DNA of 64,000 nucleotides, from NCBI RefSeq assembly GCF_026008495.1, contig NZ_BQUN01000001.1:62001-126000 (forward strand), read 5' to 3'. The DNA is from Streptomyces sp. A012304. Its GTDB lineage: Bacteria > Actinomycetota > Actinomycetes > Streptomycetales > Streptomycetaceae. Numbering within the stretch: the stretch's first letter is position 1; every line of letters begins with the position of its first letter. This document shows positions 41,615 to 49,527 of this stretch, piece after piece. The notes below the pieces were generated by a model. That model was not told the DNA's origin and made no database searches. It saw nothing but the letters and a program-made list of their open reading frames with translations. Both the position numbers and the translations under genes were made by a program.

Positions 41615-42442
41615 ATGACGGTCCTGATTGTCGGTGGCAGCGGGTTTCTCGGAGCTGAGTTGGTGCGCCAGGCGGCGGCAGACGGTCGGACCATCGCGGC
41701 TACCTACGCGACCAGGCCGGGTAGTTCCCCCGTCACATGGCACGCTCTGGACCTGCGCGACCCCGATCGTGCGGACGCGGTGGTCGCCGAGGCTGTGCCG
41801 AGCGTGATCATCAATGCGACCAGCGGAGGGGCGGATTGGGAGGTCACGGCCGAGGGGCCGGCGCGTCTCGCACTGGCAGCGGCGAGGTACGGCTGTCGGT
41901 TGGTTCACGTCAGTAGTGACGCAGTCTTCTCTGGCACTCGTGGTGGCCTCTACGACGAGATCTGCCATCCCGACCCCGTTACCCCCTACGGCGCTGCGAA
42001 GGCCGCGGCCGAGACCAGCGTCCGCTACCTGACGCCCGACGCGGTCATCGCCCGGACCTCGCTCATCATCGGGGGGATCGGCTCTGAACACGTCCGCCTC
42101 GTTCACGACCTCGTGGCCGGCCGTCGGAGCGGCGTGCTGTTCACCGACGACTTCCGCTGTCCCGTCCACGTTGGCGATCTGGCGGCGGCCCTGCTGGAAC
42201 TTGCCGCTTCTGACGAGCGTGGTGTGCATCATCTCGGGGGTGCGCACGCGGTCAGTCGGCACGAGCTTGGGCTACTCATTGCCCGACGTGACGGGCTCGA
42301 CGCCTCTCGGCTGGTTCCGGGCCTGCGGGCCGACGTGGCGCTTCCCGGTGCTCTCGACGTTCGTCTCGATAGCCGTGCTACCCAGCGCAAACTACGGACC
42401 CCGCTGCGCGGCGCTCGCGATTTCCTCGCAGCCAGGACCTGA
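41615..42442 (+). CDS. NAD(P)-dependent reductase/epimerase, RmlD-like SDR
   Basis: This 275-residue extended short-chain dehydrogenase has a Rossmann motif GGSGFLGAE (about 7-15) and an active-site pattern HVSSDAVFSG followed by PYGAAKAAAE (Tyr-x-x-x-Lys). It resembles dTDP-4-dehydrorhamnose reductase-like proteins. The ATG at 41615 lies only a few bases after TACGGTT, without a ribosome-binding site, so the mRNA may be leaderless. An earlier in-frame start (41516) would run into the parS-like region and is not favoured. Its neighbours do not form a sugar pathway, so the substrate is unknown. Confidence 0.8.
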   Translation: MTVLIVGGSGFLGAELVRQAAADGRTIAATYATRPGSSPVTWHALDLRDPDRADAVVAEAVPSVIINATSGGADWEVTAEGPARLALAAARYGCRLVHVSSDAVFSGTRGGLYDEICHPDPVTPYGAAKAAAETSVRYLTPDAVIARTSLIIGGIGSEHVRLVHDLVAGRRSGVLFTDDFRCPVHVGDLAAALLELAASDERGVHHLGGAHAVSRHELGLLIARRDGLDASRLVPGLRADVALPGALDVRLDSRATQRKLRTPLRGARDFLAART

Positions 42443-42501
42443 GCGCCAGGGGCCTTCTGGCTGGGGAGGCTTGGTTCCGGCTCGTCCCGTCCCATCACGG
42501 G

Positions 42502-42515
42502 CCGAACCGGTTCGG
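42502..42515. terminator. Palindrome between convergent genes
   Basis: CCGAACCGGTTCGG is a perfect 14-base palindrome located between the converging stops of the SDR and WbqC genes. It has no T-run. It may be a small bidirectional terminator or a protein-binding site. Confidence 0.35.
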
Positions 42516-42532
42516 TGAGGGGAGCGGCCGGG

Positions 42533-43321
42533 TCAGGCCTTCAGCATGGCCTCGGGCGCCGCGGCGAGTGCGCGGCAGCGGGCGGCCACGGTCTGCGGAC
42601 CGAGCGCCGCCAGCGCCCACAGGGCGCTGACGCGTCGGCCGGTGGACCAGATCCCGGTCGTCGGCGGCCGGAACTGCGCAACGGCGATGTCCTGTGCCTC
42701 GAACGGAGCGGGGTCGAGGTAGGTCATGCCGCCCGTCCCGCACAGGTACGCGCGGGCACCGGTCGCGGCAGCCAGGTCGGCGAGCCGCTGGGAGCGGTCC
42801 GGCCGGGCGGGCACATTGCTACTGGTCAGGATCTGCCCGCGCCAGCCGAGCAGGTCCAGCAGGAGACGGGTGGACGTCTCGGCGACGGCCGCGGTCCGTT
42901 CGGTGCCGAAGGCGCCCAGCACCGGAGCCAGAGCCTGGGCGAGGGCCGGCCAGTGGGGGCTGTTCCCGTAGTGCTGGCGCAGCATGCCTTCGGTCCTGCG
43001 GCGCGCGAGAACTGGATCGTCGATCAGCGCGTCCCGGATGAGGGTGGAGCGCCCGCTGGGCAGGCGGGTGGGGATGGTCAGCCACCGCTGGCGGGCCGGG
43101 TCGTCGAGGTCGGCGAGACGGGCCCGGTGCTGGTAGTCGCGGCGGGTGAACTGGACGTCGTCCAGGACGATCCAGGTATCCGCCGCGAACAGCTTGGCCA
43201 GCGTGCTCAGCCGGGGAAAGAGGTTCGGCTGATGGACCGCGCACAGCCCGCCCAGTTCGGACAGCTCACGAGATGAGGCGGCTGGTGAAGCCGTCGCGGA
43301 TGAGGGACTCGTACGCGGCAT
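42533..43321 (-). CDS. WbqC-family protein
   Basis: This 262-residue protein has the family hallmark VHQPNLFPRLSTLAKLF (about 29-45), followed by WIVLDDVQFTRRDYQHRARL. WbqC-like proteins occur in O-antigen and natural-product clusters and are thought to act in amino-sugar or aminoacyl transfer, but no reaction is firmly established. The start overlaps the YdcF gene by 56 nt, an unusually long overlap; no good later start exists before the conserved motif. Together with YdcF and the XRE-TPR gene it forms a minus-strand operon. Confidence 0.75.
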   Translation of the reverse strand: MPRTSPSSATASPAASSRELSELGGLCAVHQPNLFPRLSTLAKLFAADTWIVLDDVQFTRRDYQHRARLADLDDPARQRWLTIPTRLPSGRSTLIRDALIDDPVLARRRTEGMLRQHYGNSPHWPALAQALAPVLGAFGTERTAAVAETSTRLLLDLLGWRGQILTSSNVPARPDRSQRLADLAAATGARAYLCGTGGMTYLDPAPFEAQDIAVAQFRPPTTGIWSTGRRVSALWALAALGPQTVAARCRALAAAPEAMLKA

Positions 43322-43952
43322 GCACGTCCTCCGGGACCTCCTGGGCGATGGCGAAGCCGAGCTTCGGATACTCGATGACCCGCTGGAGGTCGCCGACGAG
43401 CATGTCCAGCACGAGCTTCTCGTCGCCGATGGACTTCAGGTAGTCGTCGAACTCCAGCGGCTCCGACGCGCACCGGATGTCGACGTCGGGCCACAGCTTG
43501 CGGGCGGTCGCGAACGACCGCCGTTCCATGTAGGGCTTGGAGACCAGCAGCACCGTCGCGGCGCGGATGCCGGCGGCGGCGAGGACCTCGCGGGAGAGGG
43601 TGATGTTCTGCCCGGTGTTCGCCGCGTTCGGCTCGAGCAGGATCGCCTCGGCGGGGACGCCGAGCTCGATGGCGTGCTCGCGGAAGTGGACGGCCTCACC
43701 CCGGGGGAAGACCCTGGCGGTGGTCGGGCTGTTGCCGCCGGTGAACACCAGGGTCGGGAAGAGACCGGCGCGGTACAGCTCGGCGGAGTGCGTGGCGACA
43801 CCGAGGTCGTGGCTGCCCAGTCCGATCGCCGCGTCGGCGGGCCGCAGCTCGTGGTGCATCTGGTGGTAGTCCCAGATCAGCTTCGCCCGGCGCCACTGGT
43901 CCTCGGTGATGGCCTGCTGGTCGTTGCTCACGCGTGTGTTCTCCCTGGTCAC
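43266..43952 (-). CDS. YdcF/ElyC-SanA-like DUF218 protein
   Basis: This 228-residue protein fits the DUF218 pattern: AAIGLGSHD, then TLVFTGGNSPTT, EAVHFREHAIELGVP, LEPNAANTGQNITLS and VLLVSKPYMERRSF. It shows no membrane segment, unlike SanA, so it is the soluble YdcF type, which binds SAM in E. coli, though the reaction is unknown. It overlaps the upstream regulator by ATGA. Position between a regulator and a WbqC gene suggests a small modification pathway. Confidence 0.8.
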   Translation of the reverse strand: MTRENTRVSNDQQAITEDQWRRAKLIWDYHQMHHELRPADAAIGLGSHDLGVATHSAELYRAGLFPTLVFTGGNSPTTARVFPRGEAVHFREHAIELGVPAEAILLEPNAANTGQNITLSREVLAAAGIRAATVLLVSKPYMERRSFATARKLWPDVDIRCASEPLEFDDYLKSIGDEKLVLDMLVGDLQRVIEYPKLGFAIAQEVPEDVHAAYESLIRDGFTSRLIS

Positions 43953-45052
43953 CGTTGCCGGGGGCCGGTCGGCCCCTCGCTCATGGCCCTGATGCCCTCG
44001 ATGCTGCGCAGTTGGTGCACGAGTCCGTACTGCGCGGCCTGCCTGGCGGCCTGGTCGAGGACGAGGTGTCCATCATCCCGGGTCGCCGGATCGGAGAGCA
44101 GGATGTGGCCATGAGCGGTGTCCAGTCGCACGCGTTGCATCGGTGACTCGGTGGTGCCGCTGCTGCGGGCGATATCGATGAAGTGCAGGGCCTGGGTGAG
44201 GTCGCCGGCGCCGCGTCGGGCCAGGGCGAGTTTCTGGTGGGCGACCGACCAGTCGTCCGGTTCGGTCAGGTCTTCGAAGTCGCGGGTGGCGGCCTGCATG
44301 ACGCGGGTCGCGTAGTCGTGCTGACCGTCCTTGCTCAGCGAGGTGCCCACCCACAGCCTCGCGCGGGCGCGGTCGCGGCGGGAGAGCCGGTCGTCGACGG
44401 CGAGGGTTTCGTAGTGGCGGGCGGCGAGCTCCAGCTTGCCGGACATCTCGGTGACGACCGCGAGAGAGAGGTCGAGCTGGGCGACACGGCGGGGGATGTC
44501 GAGCTGGGTGAAGATGGCGCGGGCGTCGGCGTAGGAGCGGCGGGCGGACAGCGGGCCGAGCACGGCGCCCTGGTCGCGTTTGAGGTCGCCGAGCAGAGCG
44601 GTGGACCGGGCGAAGAGATACAGGCCCTTCTCGTCCAGCTCGGACGCCTTGAACCGGGTGAGCCACCGGTTCAGGAGGCTGTCGGCGAAGGTGAAGTTCT
44701 GCCGGGACAGGGCGACCACGATGCGGTCGAGGTCGTCGGCCCAGCTCTCGTACTCCCAGGCTCTGGGACCGCAGGCGGTTACGCGGTGCCGGCCGGCGCT
44801 CGCCCCGGTGCTGGTCATCTCGGACAGGATCGTCTCGAAGCGCAGGTGGACGGCGGCGTCCGCGCGACTGAGGGCGGTGTCCAGGATGGCCTGGGTGTCG
44901 GGGCGGGGTGCGGTGTCGGCGAGCTTGCTCTCCCACTTGGACACGGTCGCGACGGCCAGGCCGAGCTGCTGGGCGAAGGCCCGCACGCTCAGGCGCAGAG
45001 CGCCCCGCAGGGCCTTGGCCTCCAGGCCGGTCCAGTGGTGCACCGTCGCCAC
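43949..45052 (-). CDS. XRE-family regulator with TPR-like C-terminus
   Basis: This 367-residue regulator has a clear N-terminal helix-turn-helix (about 8-50; LRGALRLSVRAFAQQLGLAV then TVSKWESK) and a helical repeat C-terminus (about 110-350; repeated LARRHYE/YADARAIF-like helices). It starts the operon that continues with YdcF and WbqC through a 4-nt overlap, so it likely controls that operon. The 159-base gap to the next divergent gene (45053-45211) should contain both promoters. Confidence 0.82.
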   Translation of the reverse strand: MATVHHWTGLEAKALRGALRLSVRAFAQQLGLAVATVSKWESKLADTAPRPDTQAILDTALSRADAAVHLRFETILSEMTSTGASAGRHRVTACGPRAWEYESWADDLDRIVVALSRQNFTFADSLLNRWLTRFKASELDEKGLYLFARSTALLGDLKRDQGAVLGPLSARRSYADARAIFTQLDIPRRVAQLDLSLAVVTEMSGKLELAARHYETLAVDDRLSRRDRARARLWVGTSLSKDGQHDYATRVMQAATRDFEDLTEPDDWSVAHQKLALARRGAGDLTQALHFIDIARSSGTTESPMQRVRLDTAHGHILLSDPATRDDGHLVLDQAARQAAQYGLVHQLRSIEGIRAMSEGPTGPRQR

Positions 45053-45211
45053 GCGTCGTCACTCCCTTCCACCCGTCATCGAAGCACGGTCCGTGCAGGC
45101 GGCGGGACGGAAGTGGAACGGAAGTAGAACGACGGGTGGTTGGCGACAAGTTGGGCAGCGGCCACGCTCAGAGCGTCACTTCTCTGTCGAGTCTTCTGGA
45201 TGGTCCCCAGC

Positions 45212-45640
45212 ATGGAACCCCTCACCGAGCAGCGCCAGGTCAACGGCCCGGTCGTGTACGGCCTTCTGCGGCTGGTGCGGGTCTCCCCAGCACGACAGGA
45301 AGCACTGGTCGGCTCGCTCGCCGAGTACTGCCGCAGCCACGAACTGCAGTTGTCCGGCGTCTTCACCGACCGGGACACCGCGGCGGGCGCCGCCTCGGCG
45401 GCGTTCACCGGGCTGCTCGACGTGCTCGCGCTGCCGGACGTCTACGGCGTGATCGCCCCGGCCATGTCGCACCTGGGACCCAAGGCCATAGCCGCCGAAC
45501 GCAGGCGGCGGATCGAGGCGGCCGGCTCACGGCTGCTGCTGGTCCGAAAGCCCCGGACCACCCACCACGCCGCCGCCCGCACCGGTCCCGTCCGCCACCG
45601 CCACCCCGGCACCACCCGCGTCCTGGACGCCGAGTCATGA
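45212..45640 (+). CDS. Resolvase-fold-like hypothetical protein
   Basis: This 142-residue protein resembles the N-terminal domain of serine recombinases in spacing (VVYGLLRLVRVSPARQEAL; SGVFTDRDTAAGAASAAF; VLALPDVYGVIAPAMSHLG) but lacks a clear catalytic Ser and has no recombinase or DNA-binding domain after it. It is therefore probably not an integrase. The ATG at 45212 is preferred to an upstream one. The stop overlaps the next gene by ATGA, so it is the first gene of a three-gene operon. Confidence 0.65.
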   Translation: MEPLTEQRQVNGPVVYGLLRLVRVSPARQEALVGSLAEYCRSHELQLSGVFTDRDTAAGAASAAFTGLLDVLALPDVYGVIAPAMSHLGPKAIAAERRRRIEAAGSRLLLVRKPRTTHHAAARTGPVRHRHPGTTRVLDAES

Positions 45641-46050
45641 GGACCACGATGGCCCTGACGACCCAACAATTCTTCGAGGCCCGCCCCGAGTCGATCAGCC
45701 AGGCAAGATCCTTCACCTCCGAGGCCCTGACCGACTGGGGCCTGCCGGACCGTGTCGAAGACATCCGCCTCTGCGTCTCCGAACTCGCCACCAACGCCAT
45801 GGTCCACGGCACCGTTCCCGGACACGGCTTCCTGGTCAAGCTCGACGCCCAGGAGGAAACCGTGCGCATGGAAGTGCACGACAGCCGCCGCCGGCACCCC
45901 AAGGCCCGGCAGGCCGCCGACACCGACACCTCCGGACGCGGCCTGATCCTCGTGGCCGCGCTCGCCGACGGCTGGGGAGTCCAGGACCGCACCCCGACCG
46001 GAAAGATCGTCTGGTGCTGCTTCAAGGCCGCGGGAGGCACGACAGCATGA
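45637..46050 (+). CDS. RsbW-like ATP-binding protein (anti-sigma kinase type)
   Basis: This 137-residue HATPase_c protein has the N box ELATNAMVHG (about 48-57) with the Mg-binding Asn and the G-box SGRGLILVAALADGWGV (about 101-117). Such proteins are anti-sigma factor kinases or switch partners in Streptomyces, and many are orphans. Both ends are coupled (ATGA overlaps on each side). No sigma factor or anti-anti-sigma gene is next to it, so its partner is elsewhere or is the protein encoded before or after it. Confidence 0.85.
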   Translation: MRTTMALTTQQFFEARPESISQARSFTSEALTDWGLPDRVEDIRLCVSELATNAMVHGTVPGHGFLVKLDAQEETVRMEVHDSRRRHPKARQAADTDTSGRGLILVAALADGWGVQDRTPTGKIVWCCFKAAGGTTA

Positions 46051-46517
46051 CAGTCCTGCTCACGCCGCCCGCCCCTGATCTGCGGCTGCTGGTGTCCCTT
46101 GCCACCTGGACCTGGGCCGACACCCGCCCGGACGGGCATGAGACCGCGCATATCCTGATCACCCGCGCTCCCGCCCTGACCGGCTCGGGCACCGCCGAGA
46201 CGGCCGAGGCCGGGATGCGGCGGCTGTCCGCCAGCCTGGGAGGCCTGACCGGCGCCCGGGAGGTCGTTCCGGAACTGGAGCGCTGCCTGCAGATCGTCGG
46301 CGACCAGGTGCTGCTGCACGTGCCCGGGGTCTCCCGCCGGCTCCGGCTGCCCACCCGCCGGCCCTGGACCGAACTGGTCGCACGCAACGCAGAGGCGGTC
46401 CTGCTTCTGGGACTGGATCCGCTGCCGCAGACCGCCGACGCCGCGCGGATCGACGCCTACCTGGATGCCACGCTCGCCACCGACCGGCTGCTCTTCGGCC
46501 GAGCCCGAACCCGCTGA
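46047..46517 (+). CDS. Hypothetical protein of the RsbW-like operon
   Basis: This 156-residue protein is translationally coupled to the ATPase gene (ATGA). It is leucine- and arginine-rich, with a likely mixed alpha/beta fold (DLRLLVSLATWTWADTRPD; REVVPELERCLQIVGDQVLL). No catalytic motif or signal peptide is seen. Conservation of the three-gene order would be the best evidence for its role. Confidence 0.65.
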   Translation: MTVLLTPPAPDLRLLVSLATWTWADTRPDGHETAHILITRAPALTGSGTAETAEAGMRRLSASLGGLTGAREVVPELERCLQIVGDQVLLHVPGVSRRLRLPTRRPWTELVARNAEAVLLLGLDPLPQTADAARIDAYLDATLATDRLLFGRARTR

Positions 46518-46687
46518 ACCCGCCAGCTCGTCCGCCCGGCCGCAAGCACCCCGGGGCCGGGGCGATGCAGCTGGCCAATGCTCCAGGTCAGGGCAGACGT
46601 CTCACGCGGAGCAGCGCCGGCCACCTTCCGGCCGCCCGGCACCCCCGCGGCGCCGACAGCGGCGCCGCCCCGGCAGTCCTCGTCGCC
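46518..46687. other. Spacer with no supported gene
   Basis: Open frames on both strands in this GC-rich stretch are Arg/Pro-rich and lack ribosome-binding sites. No repeat or terminator was seen. Confidence 0.35.
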
Positions 46688-46813
46688 TCACGACCGGAAC
46701 CCGTCCGGCGGGCCCACCCGGTCACCGTCGAACTTCCACTCGAACGCCCAGCCCGCCCCGGCGGGCAGCTCGCTCGCCATCCCCGCCTCAGCCACCTGCA
46801 CCGGCAAGTCCAC
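46688..46813 (-). pseudogene. N-terminal fragment of ATP-dependent DNA ligase
   Basis: The minus strand reads VDLPVQVAEAGMASELPAGA, then GWAFEWKFDGDRVG before a TGA. This matches the start of ATP-dependent DNA ligases of the actinobacterial LigC/LigD type, including the nucleotidylated Lys in the K-x-D-G-x-R motif. Only about 40 residues remain; the catalytic domain is gone. It lies between unrelated genes and marks a deletion scar. Confidence 0.6.
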
Positions 46814-46905
46814 AGCCCCCAGCACAGCCGACCCTCGGCCGCCCTGCACGGGCACGCGTTCGCCCGGCGGATCCCGGACCGAGCCGGCCGCGCGCACGGC
46901 AAGAC

Positions 46906-47364
46906 CTACTCCGCAGCCGCCAGGGCGAGCGGGTCGAGCCCCGCGAAGTGGTAGTTGAGGAAGGAGATCAGAATGGAGAAGACCGCCGCCCGCCGGGCGG
47001 GATGCTGCTGCTCGAGTTGGGCCCATGCACGCTCCGGCTCCCCGCGCATGCCCATCCGGATGACGTCGCACGCCAGCGTCATCATCGGATCACCGGCGGC
47101 ACTTCCGACGGGTACGACCTGACCATCAGGCCGGGCATCACCGGCCAGCATCCGGCCGGCCACCTCGAATGCGGCCCGCATGTCCGCCTCACCGCCCAGC
47201 ACGAGCTTCAGCAGCGACGCGGTGTTCTCCTTCCGCCCGGTCACCGGGTCCACGGAGGCCATCCGGCACACCACCGGAATCACCGCCTGCTGGGACGGGA
47301 GCACGGCCGCGGCCGCGGCAGCCGCCCTCAGCTCACTCGTCTGCTGTTCGGTCAGGTCGGGCAT
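46906..47364 (-). CDS. Hypothetical alpha-helical protein
   Basis: This 152-residue protein starts MPDLTEQQTSELRAAAAA and has long helices with many Ala and Leu residues (ENTASLLKLVLGGEADMRAAFEVA). No domain recognised. The ATG at 47364 follows a weak GGGTG; an upstream start at 47424 is possible. It is convergent with the RsbW-like operon. Confidence 0.55.
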   Translation of the reverse strand: MPDLTEQQTSELRAAAAAAAVLPSQQAVIPVVCRMASVDPVTGRKENTASLLKLVLGGEADMRAAFEVAGRMLAGDARPDGQVVPVGSAAGDPMMTLACDVIRMGMRGEPERAWAQLEQQHPARRAAVFSILISFLNYHFAGLDPLALAAAE

Positions 47365-47612
47365 GCAAGGCACCCTACGGTCAGACGTCGCCTGCCCGCG
47401 TCGCCGTGGTGCCACAAGCGTCACCCGAACGAACAGACCCCCTGGCGCCGGACCACGCTAACGTGCGGCCACCGCACGCGAGATAGCCCTGCCAGTGCCA
47501 GCCCACGTACCGGGCTCCGACCGCCTACGGTGCGCCCGTACCGGAGAGGAAGACTGCGCAGCATGTGCGCCGCCCGGTGCCACGTGGCTCAAAAGACGGG
47601 GGCACGGCAGCG
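47365..47612. other. Spacer, nothing recognised
   Basis: This 248-base stretch between two minus-strand genes probably holds the promoter of the gene starting at 47364. No gene or repeat is supported. Confidence 0.3.
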
Positions 47613-47867
47613 TCAGTCGTCGTCCACGCTGATGTTGCTGACGGAGAAGTTGCCCTCCATCAAGACATCCGTCTCCAGGTCCAGCCGCATCGTCACTCCG
47701 TCCGGGGACGTCTGCGCACCGACCACGCGCGCGGGGATGCTCACCACCTGGCCTTCGACGAGGGTTGCCTTGAGAGGCCACCGTGTGCCGACCAGAGCGG
47801 CTGCCGCTTCAGGAGCCCACTCGCTGTCGATCGAGGGGACCGGGAGGTCCACGCTGAAGCGAGTCAT
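47613..47867 (-). CDS. 84-residue hypothetical protein
   Basis: This short beta-rich acidic protein (MTRFSVDLPVPSIDSEWAP; VTMRLDLETDVLMEGNFSV) has no known domain. It is 9 nt after the preceding minus-strand gene, so co-transcribed. The coding pattern is convincing even though the function is unknown. Confidence 0.6.
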   Translation of the reverse strand: MTRFSVDLPVPSIDSEWAPEAAAALVGTRWPLKATLVEGQVVSIPARVVGAQTSPDGVTMRLDLETDVLMEGNFSVSNISVDDD

Positions 47868-47876
47868 CCGCTCATC

Positions 47877-48392
47877 CTAGGAAGTCACCGTCGCTGTGAC
47901 CTCTGCGGGCGGGGAATCATCCACCACGACGGAGTGCCGGCCGCTATCCCCAGCAACCGCAGGGACCGGCACTGGATGATCCGCCCGCCGCCGCATTGCC
48001 TCCTGGTCCAGCCGGGCAGCCTCCTGATCGGCCCTGTCGCGCAGTTCGGCCCAGCCCGAGGGCGGCGCGGGTTCGAGCACCCGCTCCCCGTCCCAGACCG
48101 GCCCCGGCGTGTGCAGCGCATCAAGCTGGGCGACCAGGTCCCGCTCGAGGTCGCTGGTGGCCCGCACGCGCCCCCGGACCTCCTCACCGCCGTCGCGCAC
48201 GCCGACGATGAGGTGGTGGTCGAACAGGTGGGCCAGCCGCACCATCAACCAGCGAGAGTCCTGATGGTCCTGGCTGAACGGCGCACGGGCCAGGTCCACA
48301 GCTGACAGTGCCCCGTGCTCGTCCACCCGGGCCAGCACATTGAGGTGGAGCGCGGTCAGCCGCGGCCGCCATCGCCGGCGGATGCCGCTCAC
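47877..48392 (-). CDS. Hypothetical protein with winged-helix-like segment
   Basis: From the GTG at 48392 the product has 171 residues. The segment LTALHLNVLARVDEHGALSA through HLFDHHLIVGVRDG resembles a small winged helix, which would suggest DNA binding. The C-terminus is acidic and disordered. The open frame extends upstream to 48656, but that part is Arg/Cys-rich shadow sequence. The exact start is uncertain. Confidence 0.45.
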   Translation of the reverse strand: MSGIRRRWRPRLTALHLNVLARVDEHGALSAVDLARAPFSQDHQDSRWLMVRLAHLFDHHLIVGVRDGGEEVRGRVRATSDLERDLVAQLDALHTPGPVWDGERVLEPAPPSGWAELRDRADQEAARLDQEAMRRRADHPVPVPAVAGDSGRHSVVVDDSPPAEVTATVTS

Positions 48393-48550
48393 CGAGCAAC
48401 GAGCCCAGCTGATCGCCGACCTGCGAGCCGAATACCCGGCCTCCGGCTGACAGCCGCGACCTGGCGGAAAGCCACCACCAGTGTCAGCGGCGTACGGCAC
48501 AGTGGCGGGGCGGCGCAGTTGTCGGCGTCGCCCCGCCACGCACGAGGGCA

Positions 48551-49474
48551 GTGATGGATCGCGACACCTACGCCAAGAACTTCGCCAAGCGCCGAGACGG
48601 CGAACTGGCCGAACAGTTCCGATGGGTGCCCAAAATGTACCGGGCCGCCGCATCACGGCTGGAAAAGCTCGAGAGGCAGGCCGAGCGACAGTTCCCCGGC
48701 GTCTTCGACCGCCTGGACCAGGCGCGCGACACCGCCGGCGACACCATCCCGACCTGGTGCTGGCTCCCTGTGACCCACGTTCAGCAGGTCCTTACCGACC
48801 ACTACCCCCACCGCACCACCCGAGCCCCCGGCGCCACCGGACCGGGACTCGCCGCTCTGGCCGCAGGCGATGCAGCCAGACTGCAAGCGATCGGAGCATG
48901 GCGAGCCGCAGGACGCCACATGGTCAACATCCACGACGCCACGATCCTCGAGCTGAGGAAGGCGGGCGACCGGATGCCCGCAGATCTGCCCCAGCGCTGG
49001 CCCCTCCACGGCCTCTACGTCGTCTCCGAGGCACCCAACGGCGCCTTGGGCGCCTTCCTCCACCTGGAGTGGGACGAACGAGAGCAGCGCGCCGAATTGC
49101 GCATCGCCCCGGACGTCGCCCCCACCGCCGCCCTCGACCGAATCCCCGTCCAGCCCCTGCATCTGGAAGGCGGCACCGTGACGGAGGCCGCCCGACGAAC
49201 CGTGCTGTCCCTCCAGGCAGGGATCGACACGGTCCTCGGCACGGAGACGCTCCCGGACATTTCACCGGGCAGTGCCGTCGACGAGGCGGCTCGGTTGGTC
49301 GCGCAGAAGAACGCCTTCTGGGTGGCGGCGGCCGACTGGTTGGCCTCCGAACGCACGACACCGTTCGACGCGGCCGTCGTGGCCGGAGCCGAGCCCGCGG
49401 CCGACTGGCCGCCCGCCAAGGCCCAGGACACCGGCCGCGCCCCGGTGCTGTGGCTGGCCGGCCCAGCCAGCTGA
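48551..49474 (+). CDS. Hypothetical protein
   Basis: This 307-residue soluble protein starts GTG-ATG (48551 or 48554). The N-terminal part (MDRDTYAKNFAKRRDGELAE) is charged and helical; the middle contains WPLHGLYVVSEAPNGALGAF and LGAFLHLEWDEREQRAELRI. No family recognised. It lies at the left edge of the defence-like region, convergent with the AlbA_2 gene. Confidence 0.6.
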   Translation: MMDRDTYAKNFAKRRDGELAEQFRWVPKMYRAAASRLEKLERQAERQFPGVFDRLDQARDTAGDTIPTWCWLPVTHVQQVLTDHYPHRTTRAPGATGPGLAALAAGDAARLQAIGAWRAAGRHMVNIHDATILELRKAGDRMPADLPQRWPLHGLYVVSEAPNGALGAFLHLEWDEREQRAELRIAPDVAPTAALDRIPVQPLHLEGGTVTEAARRTVLSLQAGIDTVLGTETLPDISPGSAVDEAARLVAQKNAFWVAAADWLASERTTPFDAAVVAGAEPAADWPPAKAQDTGRAPVLWLAGPAS

Positions 49475-49527
49475 TTCGACGGACGGATCCGCCACAACCC
49501 TTGGCAGAGCAGGCCGAGGCTTCCTCC

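Noticed and set aside
45212..45640. Serine recombinase/integrase
   Set aside because: Only the N-domain-like spacing is present; no catalytic Ser or recombinase domain.
46565..46954. Plus-strand 129-residue frame
   Set aside because: Arg/His/Pro-rich, no ribosome-binding site, and antisense to the ligase fragment.
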